Source: Candidatus Thiothrix putei (GTDB taxonomy: Bacteria > Pseudomonadota > Gammaproteobacteria > Thiotrichales > Thiotrichaceae). Taken from it: DNA of 64,000 nt. Shown here in pieces: positions 10,808 to 19,644 of the stretch. The notes under the pieces were generated by a model. It saw only the letters and a program-made list of their open reading frames with translations. It was not told the DNA's origin and ran no database searches. Position numbers and translations under genes: made by a program. The stretch's first letter is position 1. The number at the start of each line of letters is the position of its first letter. The DNA lies in contig CP124756.1 of NCBI GenBank assembly GCA_029972225.1, forward strand, positions 1,222,001 through 1,286,000, read 5' to 3'.

Positions 10808-11544
10808 TCACCGCAATCTTCCGTTCTTTACAGGTGGCGGTGCGCGTATTGACGTTATTGCCAGCCCCACCGGTTACGGATTTTTCTGCGGAGGAAAAAG
10901 GCCGGGGTTTGATTTGGTTTCCGGTGGTGGGGGCATTAATGGGGGGCATTCTTGCCCTTACTGCTTGGAAGTTGGAAAGTATTGAACCTATGTTGGCCTC
11001 GGTCATTTTGCTGACGGCTTGGTTATTTATCAGCGAATTACATCATCTGGATGCATTGGCTCGCAGCATTAATGTATGGCTGTTTGGCGGGTGCGGTGCA
11101 GCAGAGAAAAATGAACTGGGTGACAAGTTTTTGCCCGCGCCACATTTCGGTGTGATGGGGGTGATGGCACTGATTATGATGGTTAAATTTTCAGCACTTT
11201 CGGTGTTGATTGAATACAAGCTGTGGCCGTATATCCTGTTGGCACCGATTGCAGCACGGCTGTTAGTGGCTGCTCTGATTGGTTTTACGCCAAGTGCCCC
11301 TGGGGAGTCTCTTGCACATGAGTTTCGGGTCGAATTTCCGTATGTGGCGCTTTTCCTTTGGTTATTGTTGGCCTTGCCCGTGGCCTTGGTGGCGGGTATG
11401 CCCTTGTTAGCGTTGTTTGTATTGCTGTTGCTGATTCGGTTGCGCATGAAACAGACGTGTGGCGGGCTTACTTGGGAGTCGATTGGTGCAAGCATTGTGT
11501 TATTGGAAGCTATAGGCTTGTTTGTGGCGGCAGTGACTGCTTGA
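10804..11544 (+). CDS. CobS-like membrane protein, divergent active site
   Basis: 246-residue polytopic membrane protein aligning along its length with adenosylcobinamide-GDP ribazoletransferase (CobS), including VRVLTLLPAPP, WFPVVGALMGG, FGVMGVMALIMMVKFSAL and a C-terminal CGGLTWESIGASI. Residues that are nearly invariant in CobS differ. HLDGLADxxDG reads HLDALARSINVW, the MxDSRxGxFG segment reads LGDKFLPAPHFG, and GGQTGDTLGA reads GGLTWESIGA. The start at 10804 is chosen because it overlaps the phosphatase stop as ATGA; an in-frame ATG at 10774 is an alternative. It is either a diverged CobS or a paralogue with another role. Confidence 0.65.
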   Translation: MITAIFRSLQVAVRVLTLLPAPPVTDFSAEEKGRGLIWFPVVGALMGGILALTAWKLESIEPMLASVILLTAWLFISELHHLDALARSINVWLFGGCGAAEKNELGDKFLPAPHFGVMGVMALIMMVKFSALSVLIEYKLWPYILLAPIAARLLVAALIGFTPSAPGESLAHEFRVEFPYVALFLWLLLALPVALVAGMPLLALFVLLLLIRLRMKQTCGGLTWESIGASIVLLEAIGLFVAAVTA

Positions 11545-11636
11545 GGCGACTAATCCCCACCTTGGTGGTATGGTATTGGCATAAGTGTTAGGATAACGTT
11601 GTTATTTTGCAGCTTTAAAGGCAGGGCATATTAATC

Positions 11637-11915
11637 ATGTCAGAAGAACAGTTCTCCACAGAAAGACGCATCTTGATGGCGATGCGTAAAACCCTCGGCG
11701 GCATTATCCGTGATTTAACACCTTCCGATGCTGCGACTCGTTATCCATTGTCTGATGCGACGGTGGAAGACGTGAAAAAATGCTTCGATCTGATTGCGGC
11801 ACGTGAGCGTGAATTGGCGCAATTTGCTGGGGTGAGCGAAGAACGCCCCCATTTTATTGATGAAGTCAGTGCTCCCAAAGTGGTGTCGATTGCTGGCCTG
11901 AAAAAGAGGGATTAA
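11637..11915 (+). CDS. Conserved small protein of unknown function
   Basis: 92-residue soluble protein that I do not recognise with certainty. It is predicted to be largely helical and charged (STERRILMAMRKTLGGIIRDLTP near the start, VKKCFDLIAARERELAQFAGV in the middle) and ends in a basic tail (GLKKRD). No signal peptide or membrane segment is visible. It lies 92 nt after the CobS-like gene and 2 nt before the next gene, so it forms a pair with the antitoxin-domain protein downstream. Its function should not be guessed from any name used for relatives. Confidence 0.75.
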   Translation: MSEEQFSTERRILMAMRKTLGGIIRDLTPSDAATRYPLSDATVEDVKKCFDLIAARERELAQFAGVSEERPHFIDEVSAPKVVSIAGLKKRD

Positions 11916-11917
11916 TC

Positions 11918-12358
11918 ATGCAAACCTTTTCAGCCGAGGAGATGGGGGCGTTGACGCGAGCCGTGATCAACCACATGGATGAGTGGAAGATCAGCGCGGA
12001 ACAGATGTTGATGATTTTGGGTTTGGCTGAAGAAGTCCGACCGCGTCATTTGCAACAGTACCGTCAGGGCGATAAAACTTTTCCGCAAACACCTGACATG
12101 ATGGATCGTATTGATCACATTGTTGGCATTGCCGATGCGTTACGCACAACCTTCCCGTTCAGCAGTCAAATGCGCGTCATGTGGTTAAGCAAACCGCACC
12201 GCCGTTTTCAGCGTCGTGATCCGTTAGCGGTGATGTTGACAGAAGGGGTGGATGGTTTGATGAAAGTCCGTATTGAAGTCGATTGCGCCTATGGCTACGC
12301 AATCAACGACGCTTTACATGCCGCTGCTGAAGAGAAGAAAAAAGCAGCGGCTGCTTGA
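11918..12358 (+). CDS. MbcA/ParS/Xre antitoxin-like domain protein, no toxin partner
   Basis: 146-residue protein. The N-terminal part (LTRAVINHMDEWKISAEQMLMILGL) resembles the helical DNA-binding half of Xre-type antitoxins. The C-terminal part (MWLSKPHRRFQRRDPLAVMLTEGVDGLMKVRIEV) resembles the MbcA/ParS toxin-binding domain (DUF2384), with the usual pattern WL..P...F..R.PL..L...G...L..V. No RES-family toxin lies beside it; its partner is the 92-residue protein 2 nt upstream. It ends in a Lys/Ala-rich tail. The assignment rests on motif pattern and is moderate; it may be a housekeeping relative rather than an antitoxin. Confidence 0.6.
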   Translation: MQTFSAEEMGALTRAVINHMDEWKISAEQMLMILGLAEEVRPRHLQQYRQGDKTFPQTPDMMDRIDHIVGIADALRTTFPFSSQMRVMWLSKPHRRFQRRDPLAVMLTEGVDGLMKVRIEVDCAYGYAINDALHAAAEEKKKAAAA

Positions 12359-12368
12359 ACGCTACGCT

Positions 12369-12399
12369 AGGGCAGGGCTTGATGCTTCAAGCCCGCCCT
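12369..12399. terminator. Bidirectional terminator hairpin
   Basis: Strong hairpin (AGGGC-A-GGGCTTGA, loop TGCT, TCAAGCCC-GCCCT) with a single bulged A, between two convergent genes ending at 12358 (+) and 12411 (-). Confidence 0.6.
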
Positions 12400-12410
12400 C
12401 ATGACTTTGC

Positions 12411-12755
12411 TTACGCTGCATCGCCTTCAGTTGCAGCGTCTGGTTTTACTGCTTCTTTGACCATTTTCTGCAATTCACCGTTTTGGTACATTTCCAGCGT
12501 AATGTCGCAACCACCAATCAGTTCACCGTTGATGTAAACCTGTGGGAACGTCGGCCAGTTAGCGTATTGTGGCAAGTCTTGGAAAATTTCAGGGTCGCCC
12601 AATACATTCACGTAAGCAAATTCTTCACCACAGGCCATCAAGGCTTGGGATGCGCGGCTGGAAAATCCACATTGCGGCATTTGCGGCGTGCCTTTCATGA
12701 AAATAATGACAGGGTTGCTTTTAACGGCTTGGTCGATACGGTCTAGTGCGCTCAT
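12411..12755 (-). CDS. grxD: Monothiol glutaredoxin, Grx4 family
   Basis: 114-residue monothiol glutaredoxin that binds or transfers [2Fe-2S] clusters and works with BolA-type proteins in iron homeostasis. The active-site signature CGFS is in KGTPQMPQCGFSSRA (about residue 29). The glutathione-binding WPTFPQVYINGELIGGCD segment is complete. Length and sequence match E. coli Grx4. It is transcribed alone, convergent with the preceding pair, with a short acidic/Ala-rich C-terminal tail. Confidence 0.95.
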   Translation of the reverse strand: MSALDRIDQAVKSNPVIIFMKGTPQMPQCGFSSRASQALMACGEEFAYVNVLGDPEIFQDLPQYANWPTFPQVYINGELIGGCDITLEMYQNGELQKMVKEAVKPDAATEGDAA

Positions 12756-12954
12756 TCAGGTAATCCTCGTTATTGATAGATGATGATTACATTCTACCTG
12801 TTGGCTGAAATAAATAAACGTCAGATTCCATGAGGAATAGGCGTGTTTCAGTGTTTGCGGCGTTGTTTCATGGCTTCAAATTCGCCGCGTGAGGTTCTTC
12901 CTGAAAGTGCTGTGCTACACTGCGCCTTAACACACTATCCACGAGTACCGCATC

Positions 12955-13527
12955 ATGGAAGCTCTCAAACTCAAAACCGTCGATGATTTATTGCTGGAAA
13001 ATCAGCAAGATCAGCGCATCGAGTTAATTAACGGCGAAATTGTCAAGCGCCCGATGGCGCGTTCCGAACATGCCTTGGCACTAGCGGGGTTGTCGGGGCA
13101 ATTCTTACCGTTGTCGCGTAAGGGCAGGGATGGCGGCTGGTGGATCATGAGTGAAATCAGCGTGCGTTATTCAGAACACCATTGCCCGACGCATGATCTG
13201 GCGGGGTGGCGCAAAGAACGTGTTCCCAATCGACCGACGGGGGTGATGGACATCTTGCCCGACTGGGTTTGCGAAATCACCTCGCCGGGGCATGAACGCA
13301 AAGATACCTTTACCCAATTGCTGCGTTTACAGGCATACCAAGTGCCGCATTACTGGCTGATTTCGCCGGAAGACAAAACCCTGATTGCTTATGCGTTGGA
13401 TAATGGGCATTACCGCGTGGCGTTTTCGGTGGAATGCCATGATGCAGCGGCTTGCAGTCAGCTTGTGATACCGCCGTTTGCGGGGCAGGTGTTGGATTTT
13501 GGGTATGTGTTTGGGGAAGATGAATAA
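12955..13527 (+). CDS. Uma2 family (DUF820) putative endonuclease
   Basis: 190-residue protein of the Uma2/DUF820 family, which has a PD-(D/E)XK nuclease fold and unknown biological role. Visible signatures are RIELINGEIVKRPMARSEH near the N-terminus, the core ILPDWVCEITSPGHERKDTFTQ (catalytic Asp and Glu; the third residue is not a clear Lys) and QAYQVPHYWLISPEDKTL. ATG 12955 follows ACCGCATC without a clear Shine-Dalgarno. It stands next to the type I restriction locus, but orientation is opposite and no functional link is shown. Confidence 0.8.
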   Translation: MEALKLKTVDDLLLENQQDQRIELINGEIVKRPMARSEHALALAGLSGQFLPLSRKGRDGGWWIMSEISVRYSEHHCPTHDLAGWRKERVPNRPTGVMDILPDWVCEITSPGHERKDTFTQLLRLQAYQVPHYWLISPEDKTLIAYALDNGHYRVAFSVECHDAAACSQLVIPPFAGQVLDFGYVFGEDE

Positions 13528-14133
13528 TCTATTTTTCAAAAATTACGCCGCTTTCTGAATTTTGGGGGTGGTATTCTCCAGCGCATCAAACAAGCCGTCG
13601 ATCACGTTATCCTTACCCGCAAACAGTGCATCGGGGCCGCCGGAGTGCAAGCTGGTAAAAGGTGCTTCATACAGTGCGCTGGCTTCCATAATCCCGCGAG
13701 CGGTCAGTTGTTCGATGATCATTTCAATGAAGCGTATTTGTGCTGGGGTCAGGCTTTTGTCATGCAGGAATTGTGAAAAGGCTGCGTGTGCTGCGCTGTG
13801 ATCCATTCCCACCATACTACGCACGAAATGCGGGAGCGAAGGGGCTTCGTGGCGGGCTAATAAATCCGAAAACAAGGCATTCCCTTCATCTTCACCAATC
13901 TGGATCAAAGTGGTTTCCAAGCCTTGCAAATCCGTTGCAGTCAGTGCCTTGTTAGTGCGCAAGCGATGAATCACAAGGCTATCCAAATGGGAGCGCAAGT
14001 AATCTTTGACCTTTTTATCGTACTGAGTACTGGTCATTTTCGGCATGTCAAAGGGCGCATCCTTTTTGATGTCAAGAATCTCGTCTTTGAAGTTGGTGTA
14101 GACAATCTTGCGCTCTCGTTTGTCAATGAATGG

Positions 14134-14142
14134 CACGAGCGC
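14134..14142. repeat. 9-bp target-site duplication, left copy
   Basis: CACGAGCGC directly abuts the left end of the IS; the identical copy is at 15567-15575 beside the right end. This marks a single transposition into hsdR. Confidence 0.9.
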
Positions 14143-14215
14143 GGGTGTGAACAAAAGTGCGGTGTCCTGTAGACTAAGATGGCATCCCCTAAAACCAGAG
14201 AAAAAGGACTTTCCC

Positions 14216-15540
14216 ATGTTGACAGTTAGCTCCCGCGACCAAAAACTTTTAGAAGCCTTGAACCGCAACCCCGCATTAAAAGCTCGGATGGAAGGGCTAA
14301 TCGAGGTGGTTGAAAATGCCGGTGATGACATTATCAAAGCAGCAGACGCCGAACAGCGGGTGATAGAAGAACTGCGCCAAATGGGAAATGATGCGATCAC
14401 TGCATGGGCAAACAAACGTGTAGAAAAATGCACAGCCCCAGCCTGTGAAGAAGGCATTGGGAAGTATGTAAAGAGTGGAAAAAAAACTGTCATTGGCACA
14501 CGACCTACGGAAAAATCCACATAAGCGAACCGGTCTACCGGATTCCCGGCAAGCGTGTCCGCCCCTTTAGCCAGAGTGCCGAGGTTGTTTGCCGAGGCTG
14601 TTCGCTCCCGCTGCAACGGGCGGTGACGGACTTTGGGGCGGACTGTTCATTTGCTCAAGTGCCTGATAAATTAGAAGAACATTACGGGATACGGCTGGCA
14701 TCCAGCAGCATCCGACACATCACCGAAGGTCACGCCAAACGCATCCATGAATCCCAAGTGTTGATAAAAGACTATCCAAGCACGTTGGGAAAAGCCTATG
14801 TCATTGCCGAAATGGACGGCAGCATGATCCCCATCGTCGAGATTGACGAAACAGCCCCCGACAAGCGCAAAGGCAAAAAGGAAAGCTGGAAAGAAGCCCG
14901 CCTGTGTCTTGCCCACGCCAAAGGCAGTGCTACGCCAACGTTTGGCGCAATATTCGGTGGCACGGTAGAAGATGCTGGAAAAATCTTATTCGACACCGCC
15001 TGCCGTGCTGGATTTGGAAAAAGCACGTTCCTCCATGCGGTGGGTGATGGGGCAAGCTGGATCAACCGTCAAGTGGATGAACAATTTGGCACACAAGGAC
15101 ATTACCTGATTGATTTTTATCATGTTTGTGAATACCTATCAGCAGCATCCGCAAGCTGTTCATGCCTCAAGGACAAGGATAAATGGTTTGCCAAACAGAA
15201 AAAAGCCCTACAGGATGGTCAAGCTCAAGCGGTCATCGACACACTGAAACCTTTCCTCGAAGCAGAAACGGTAGAAGACAGTAACGCCCCAGTACGAGCT
15301 TGTCACCGTTACCTGAGCAACCGCATTGAGCAACTGGATTACCCGACAGCAAAATCCCTCGGATTGCCCGTGGGGTCGGGCGAAATAGAAAGTGCACACC
15401 GTTACATCATCCAGCAACGCTTAAAAAAATCGGGGGCATGGTGGAAAAGTGATAATGCGGCGGATATGTTGGCGTTGAGGGTCATGCGGGGAAACCAGCA
15501 ATGGAAGCATTATTGGCGAAACACCGCTGAGGCGGCATGA
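14216..15540 (+). CDS. ISKra4-like transposase, two frames joined by -1 frameshift
   Basis: DDE-type transposase encoded in two overlapping frames. The first (14216-14524) begins MLTVSSRDQKLLEALNRNPA and reaches CTAPACEEGIGKYVKSGKK before ending. The second frame, open through 14461-15540, continues NCHWHTTYGKIHISEPVYRIPGK, then VCRGCSLPLQ, AEMDGSMIPIVEID (first Asp), HAVGDGASWI (second Asp) and GLPVGSGEIESAHRYI (Glu). The A8 run at 14479-14486 allows the shift. The fused product is about 440 residues, a normal size for this family. The Cys/His pairs resemble a zinc-binding region near the N-terminus. The stop is followed by the right inverted repeat within 6 nt. Confidence 0.85.
14479..14485 (+). 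promoter_or_regulatory. Probable -1 ribosomal frameshift site
   Basis: Slippery heptamer A-AAA-AAA within an A8 run. The zero frame reads GGA AAA AAA ACT and then reaches a stop at 14524; the -1 frame reads AAA AAA AAC TGT and continues to the end of the transposase. Confidence 0.7.
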
Positions 15541-16051
15541 GGTTTACCGCACTTTTGTTCACACCCCACGAGCGCACGTAGGCGCAAGCGCAAATCTTCG
15601 AGAATGTCAGCGTTAGTACCTTCCCAAAACGTTGGTTCCTGCAAGGCTTGCAAATAGCTGATTTGTGTTTTGACAGCGGGGATATTGGTTTTTTCTTCCA
15701 GTCGTATGGCAATGTCCAACACTTTGCGGCGGTGCGTTTCAAAGGTTCGGGCATCGCCTTGCAGCAGGGCGACTTGCATCCGTAATACGTTGAGGTCGAA
15801 CATACGTGATTCAACATCATCGGCTTCTGGCTGGAAGGGTAATTGCGCCACTTGTTGGTGCAAGGTTTGGCAATCTTCCTCGCTGAGTTTGTCCCAATTG
15901 GCGCGTTCCTGAAAACGTTCTACTGCACGGGTGTGTTGGCGCACGATGAAATTATCCCGGTTCATGGCGGCAACCGAGTTGAATAGCCCATTTTTCAAGG
16001 TGTTTAGCAGCGAGGTGTTCCCTTCGGCTATGTTCCCTTCGACTTCTTTCC

Positions 16052-16104
16052 CTTCGACTCCGCTCAGGGAACGGGGCGTGTTCGTTGGCTGAGCGGAGTC
16101 GAAG
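16052..16104. repeat. Palindromic repeat inside hsdR coding sequence
   Basis: Two 22-nt arms (16052-16073 and 16083-16104), complementary with two mismatches, around a 9-nt loop; core GACTCCGCTCA / TGAGCGGAGTC. It is translated in frame as part of the low-complexity stretch FDSAQPTNTPRSLSGVEGK, flanked by further TTCCCTTCGAC copies at 16021-16051. Related arms occur at 19442-19455 and 22627-22652. Confidence 0.8.
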
Positions 16105-18615
16105 CCAACTTCAGAACCAGCCGCAGCCTGCAATGCCGCCAACAGTTGCACCCGTGTCTGAAACAGGCGCGAACCTAATGAAGCACTCGTCCCCGCTTCA
16201 ATGCCTTGCGGTTTTTCGCGGAAGAAATCGAAGTTGAAACAGAAATCAAAAATGCGGAAATCCTGCTTGTCTTCTCCCGGTGCGAACAGGTCAGGGCATG
16301 GGCGTGTGCCGCGCCCGATCATTTGCCAAAATTTGATGCGTGAGTAAACGGGTTTAAAAAACACCAGATTCAGCACTTCGGGCACATCAATGCCGGTGTC
16401 GAGCATATCCACCGAAATGGCAATGTGCGGAGCTTTATCTACCACCGAGAAATCGTCAATCAGGCTTTGGGCGTACTTCACTTCATTGTCGATAATGCGG
16501 GCAAAATGGCCTGCGTGTTCGGGGTAGTGGTGATTGAAGCGTGATTCAATGAATTGCGCGTGTTTGTGGGAGCGGGCAAAAATGATGGTCTTACCGAGAC
16601 GATCATTGCCTGCAACTTTATGCCCATGCTCCATCAGGTGTTTGAGTACCTTGTCGGCGGTGTCGATATTGAATAGCCACTGATTGATGGCGGTGGCATT
16701 CACTTTTTTGGGCATACACTCACTGCCATCCGCATTATCGCCCCAGTCGGTGCTCTCCCATTCTTCTTTTTCTTCATCTGACAGCGAGTCGTAATCAATG
16801 CCGTCACGCGGGAAACGCAGATTCACTTGTTCCACTTTGGGGCGCACTAAAAATTCGTCCCGTATCGCCTTTTCCAGTTCATACGCATCAGTCGGCACAC
16901 CCGGTTCCAACTCAAACAGTTCATAGGTGTTTTTATCCACCTGTTCACGCGGGGTGGCGGTCAAACCGACCAGCAAGCTATCGAAGTAACTGAAAATGGA
17001 ACGGTATTTCTGATACACCGAGCGGTGGGCTTCGTCGATAATAATCAGGTCGAAATAGCCCACTCCGAAACGCGCCTCGCCACTTTTGCCTTGGGTTTCG
17101 TTAATCAGCCCCATCATGGTGGGGTAGGTGCAAACGTACACGCGCCCTTCGGTATCTTTTTCTGTGACCAGATTGACGGGGCTGGAATCGGGTAAGTGCT
17201 TTTTGAAGGCATTCGCAGTCTGTTTCACCAGTGATACGCGGTCTGCCAGAAACAGCACACGTTTGATCCAGTTGGCACGTTGTAACGCATCGACCAACGC
17301 AATCGCGGTGCGGGTTTTGCCTGTGCCGGTTGCCATGACCAGCAAGGCTTTACGGCGTGACTGGGAAAATTGTTTACAGATGCTACCAATGGCGCGTTTT
17401 TGGTAATAACGCCCGGCAATGTCTGCATTCACCAGCTTGGTATCGAGTGGCTGGCGGTTGCTGCGGCGTAAGATCAGGCTGCTGAGGGCAGCTTTATTGT
17501 AGAAACCACTGACCTGACGTGGCGGGTATTGGGTGTCATCCCATAGCCATGTGTCATAGCCGTTGGTGTAGTAAATGATTGGGCGTTGAGCGTGCATTTG
17601 CTCCAAACAATCCGCATACAGCTTGGCTTGCTGCTGCCCTTGGGCGGGGTCAACGGTGGTGCGTTTGGCTTCAATCACTGCCAAAGGTTTGCCGTCGTCA
17701 CCCCACAATACATAGTCAGCGTAGCCGATGCTTTGATTGTTGGGCATTCCGGTGACTTCATATTCACGGTCGCGCTTTTGGTTCAATGACCAACCCGCGC
17801 GGTGAATTTCCACGTCGATGAGGTAAGCGCGGGTTTCGGCTTCGGAATAGTCGTGGGTATCGGTTTGTTGCGCGGCTTGTTGGTGCAGGTCGGCGAGTTG
17901 CTGGCGCAGGGTTTGCAGCTCTTGATTGAGTGCATCGGCGGTTTGCTGTTGTTTGAGGGCTTTTTCGCTTTCGGTGGCAAGCTGTTTTTCCAGTGCTTCG
18001 AGTTGCTTGCGTGGCACAACCGCATCGGGGGAAAGCGGGCGCGGGACGAGTGCATCATCCCAGTCAATGGCCGGGGGCAGGGGGCGGGTGTAGTTGCGGG
18101 TCAGCCAGTAAGCGATATGGTGCAACTCTTTAACCATTTGCAGCGCGTCGAGTTGGCGGACGGGTGCGGGGTTATGCACGGCTTGGTTGCCAATGCGTTG
18201 GATGGCTTTGGCTTTATGAAAGAGTTGCTGTGGAATCAGGTTTTGAAAATCCGGCTCGTGTAACAGGCTATTGAGCGAGTGGTCGTAGGGCATCCGCAGG
18301 GTGTTGTCGTAACGGTAGAGCCAATGCACCGCAGCTTCGAGGGCAAAACGCGCGTGGAAACAGGCGGCGCGTGGATCGCCGTGGATGTGGCTTTCGGCTT
18401 TTTGTGCCGCTTGTTTGAAGTCTTGAAACTGATTCGGCAGAAAGGCGAAGTTGCTCATGTGATAGCCCTGACAGCAAGCAAAATGAATAATGGGCAGATA
18501 ATACCACTTATTCGCTTAGATGAAAGATTGCTCTGAGGAAGCCAGCACTGTTTTGGGTTGGCAAGATTCAGATGTGCTACCATAATGGGTAACATAAAAA
18601 CGGGAGTTATCAGCC

Positions 18616-18942
18616 ATGCAAACCTTTTCCATCCGTGACTTGCGTGAAAAGAGTGGGGAGTTGAGCCGCGAAGCGGAAGCCGGGCGGGCTTCTCTGATTA
18701 CCAAACGTGGTGAACCCATTTTGGTGGCTTTGCCCTTTACCGCTGCGCTACTGGATAGCGGCATTAAAGTTGCGTTAGCGGAATACCTGTTCAAGGAAGG
18801 TATCCTCTCTTTAGGCAAAGCAGCCAAAATTGCCGGAATGCCTTATGTATTGTTCAGTGAACATCTGAGCCGTATGGGGATTGCTGTGGTTGATTATCCG
18901 CCAGAAGAATTGGAAGATGAATTGCGGGTTGCGAGCCTATGA
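18616..18942 (+). CDS. Phd-UPF0175 fused antitoxin
   Basis: 108-residue protein joining two antitoxin-type parts. Residues 1-40 resemble the Phd/YefM N-terminal DNA-binding fold (FSIRDLREKSGELSREAEAGRASLITKRGEPILVALP). Residues about 55-105 match the UPF0175 family (VALAEYLFKEGILSLGKAAKIAGMPYVLFSEHL). It overlaps the PIN-type gene downstream by ATGA, the usual coupling of antitoxin to toxin. It is read on the + strand between hsdS and hsdR, opposite to them. A small CCATAATGG palindrome lies about 40 nt before the start and may be an operator. Confidence 0.85.
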   Translation: MQTFSIRDLREKSGELSREAEAGRASLITKRGEPILVALPFTAALLDSGIKVALAEYLFKEGILSLGKAAKIAGMPYVLFSEHLSRMGIAVVDYPPEELEDELRVASL

Positions 18943-19430
18943 GCCTATTGATCGTTGCGGATATGGGGCCGCTGGTGATTCTTGCCAAACTCAATCATTT
19001 ACCGCTATTGCATCAGCTTTACACGGAAATACGCATTCCCGAAACCGTGCTGATGGAGGCAACCACTTTGGCTTATCGGCAAGATGCTAAACGTATTGTG
19101 GGATTTGCTGCCCAGTACTCACAGGTCATGCCGGATATTGCCGAAGATGACCCTGATTATCTGGATTACGGTTTGGATGCGGGTGAAGCCCAAGCTATTT
19201 CGTGGGCAAAGCGTGCTAATTGCCCTGTATTACTGGATGAGCGACGCGGCAGAGCTGTTGCTAAACAAGAACACTTGGCGGTGTTGGGTACAGTCGGTTT
19301 ATTGCTCAAAGCAAAGCAGGCGGGGCTGATCCCAGAAATCAGCAGCCTGTTGGATAATATGCTCGCACACGATTACCGCCTTGCGCCTGCGTTGATTCAG
19401 CAGGCGAAACTATTGGCGGACGAAGGTTAG
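18939..19430 (+). CDS. PIN-domain toxin, DUF3368 family
   Basis: 163-residue PIN-like nuclease, the usual partner of UPF0175 antitoxins, probably an RNase restrained by the upstream protein. Acidic PIN residues are visible in VADMGPLVILAKL (first Asp), PETVLMEAT (Glu), LDAGEAQAISWA (Asp/Glu) and LLDERRGRAVA (last Asp). The length is normal and the frame intact. The start overlaps the antitoxin by 4 nt. Its position between intact hsdS and disrupted hsdR suggests a module captured by the restriction locus. Confidence 0.85.
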   Translation: MSLLIVADMGPLVILAKLNHLPLLHQLYTEIRIPETVLMEATTLAYRQDAKRIVGFAAQYSQVMPDIAEDDPDYLDYGLDAGEAQAISWAKRANCPVLLDERRGRAVAKQEHLAVLGTVGLLLKAKQAGLIPEISSLLDNMLAHDYRLAPALIQQAKLLADEG

Positions 19431-19437
19431 TTTTTGG

Positions 19438-19644
19438 TTGGCTTCGACTCCGCTCTTGCATTCCTACAAATATCGGTTTTTCTATGGCAAAGACGGCAAG
19501 CGTATTGTTGGTTATGATAATGAACGAGGGAAGGGCGACCACAAGCATATCAACGGTGTTGAGTTTCCCTATACTTTTGCGGGCATCAGGCAGTTGATCA
19601 GTGATTTCCGCGATGATATTCAGCAGGTACGACAACATGAGTGA
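19438..19644 (+). pseudogene. Truncated TumE-type (DUF6516) toxin remnant
   Basis: The 60-residue body (HSYKYRFFYGKDGKRIVGYDN, then GDHKHINGVEFPYTF and LISDFRDDI) matches the C-terminal part of the TumE/DUF6516 toxin family, which is normally longer by about 40-50 N-terminal residues. The first codons (TTG start, LASTPLL) come from a repeat arm (CTTCGACTCCGCTC at 19442-19455), so the 5' end was replaced. Its stop overlaps the following antitoxin start by 8 nt, as in intact pairs. It is unlikely to be functional. Confidence 0.65.

Larger units (their letters stand above)
14143..15566 (+). mobile_element. Insertion sequence, ISKra4-like, 1424 bp
   Basis: Complete element bounded by 21-bp perfect terminal inverted repeats (GGGTGTGAACAAAAG... 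at 14143-14163 and its complement at 15546-15566) and flanked by the 9-bp direct repeat CACGAGCGC. It carries one transposase gene read through a -1 frameshift, transcribed against hsdR. The perfect inverted repeats, perfect duplication and undamaged transposase suggest a recent insertion. Family assignment to ISKra4 rests on transposase features and is moderately sure. Confidence 0.9.
13543..18458 (-). pseudogene. hsdR: Type I restriction enzyme HsdR, split by an insertion sequence
   Basis: Motor and nuclease subunit of a type I restriction system. The 5' part (18458 to 15567, 964 codons) holds an N-terminal DUF4145-like region, a coiled-coil (about residues 150-200), the nuclease core (GYADYVLWGDDGKPLAVIEAK), helicase Walker A (MATGTGKTRTA), the DEAH box (IIDEAHRS) and motif VI (QMIGRGTRP). 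The 3' part (14133 to 13543, 196 codons) is the C-terminal domain that normally docks on the methyltransferase. Removing the IS and one 9-bp duplicate joins ...RALV to PFIDKRERK in frame, giving 1160 residues. As it stands, the frame runs 18 codons into the IS and stops at 15510, so restriction is probably lost. The hsdM and hsdS genes upstream are intact. Confidence 0.92.

Noticed and set aside
13543-14616. Single 357-codon - strand gene
   Set aside because: Only its last 196 codons are real (HsdR C-terminus); the first part is antisense to the transposase inside the IS.
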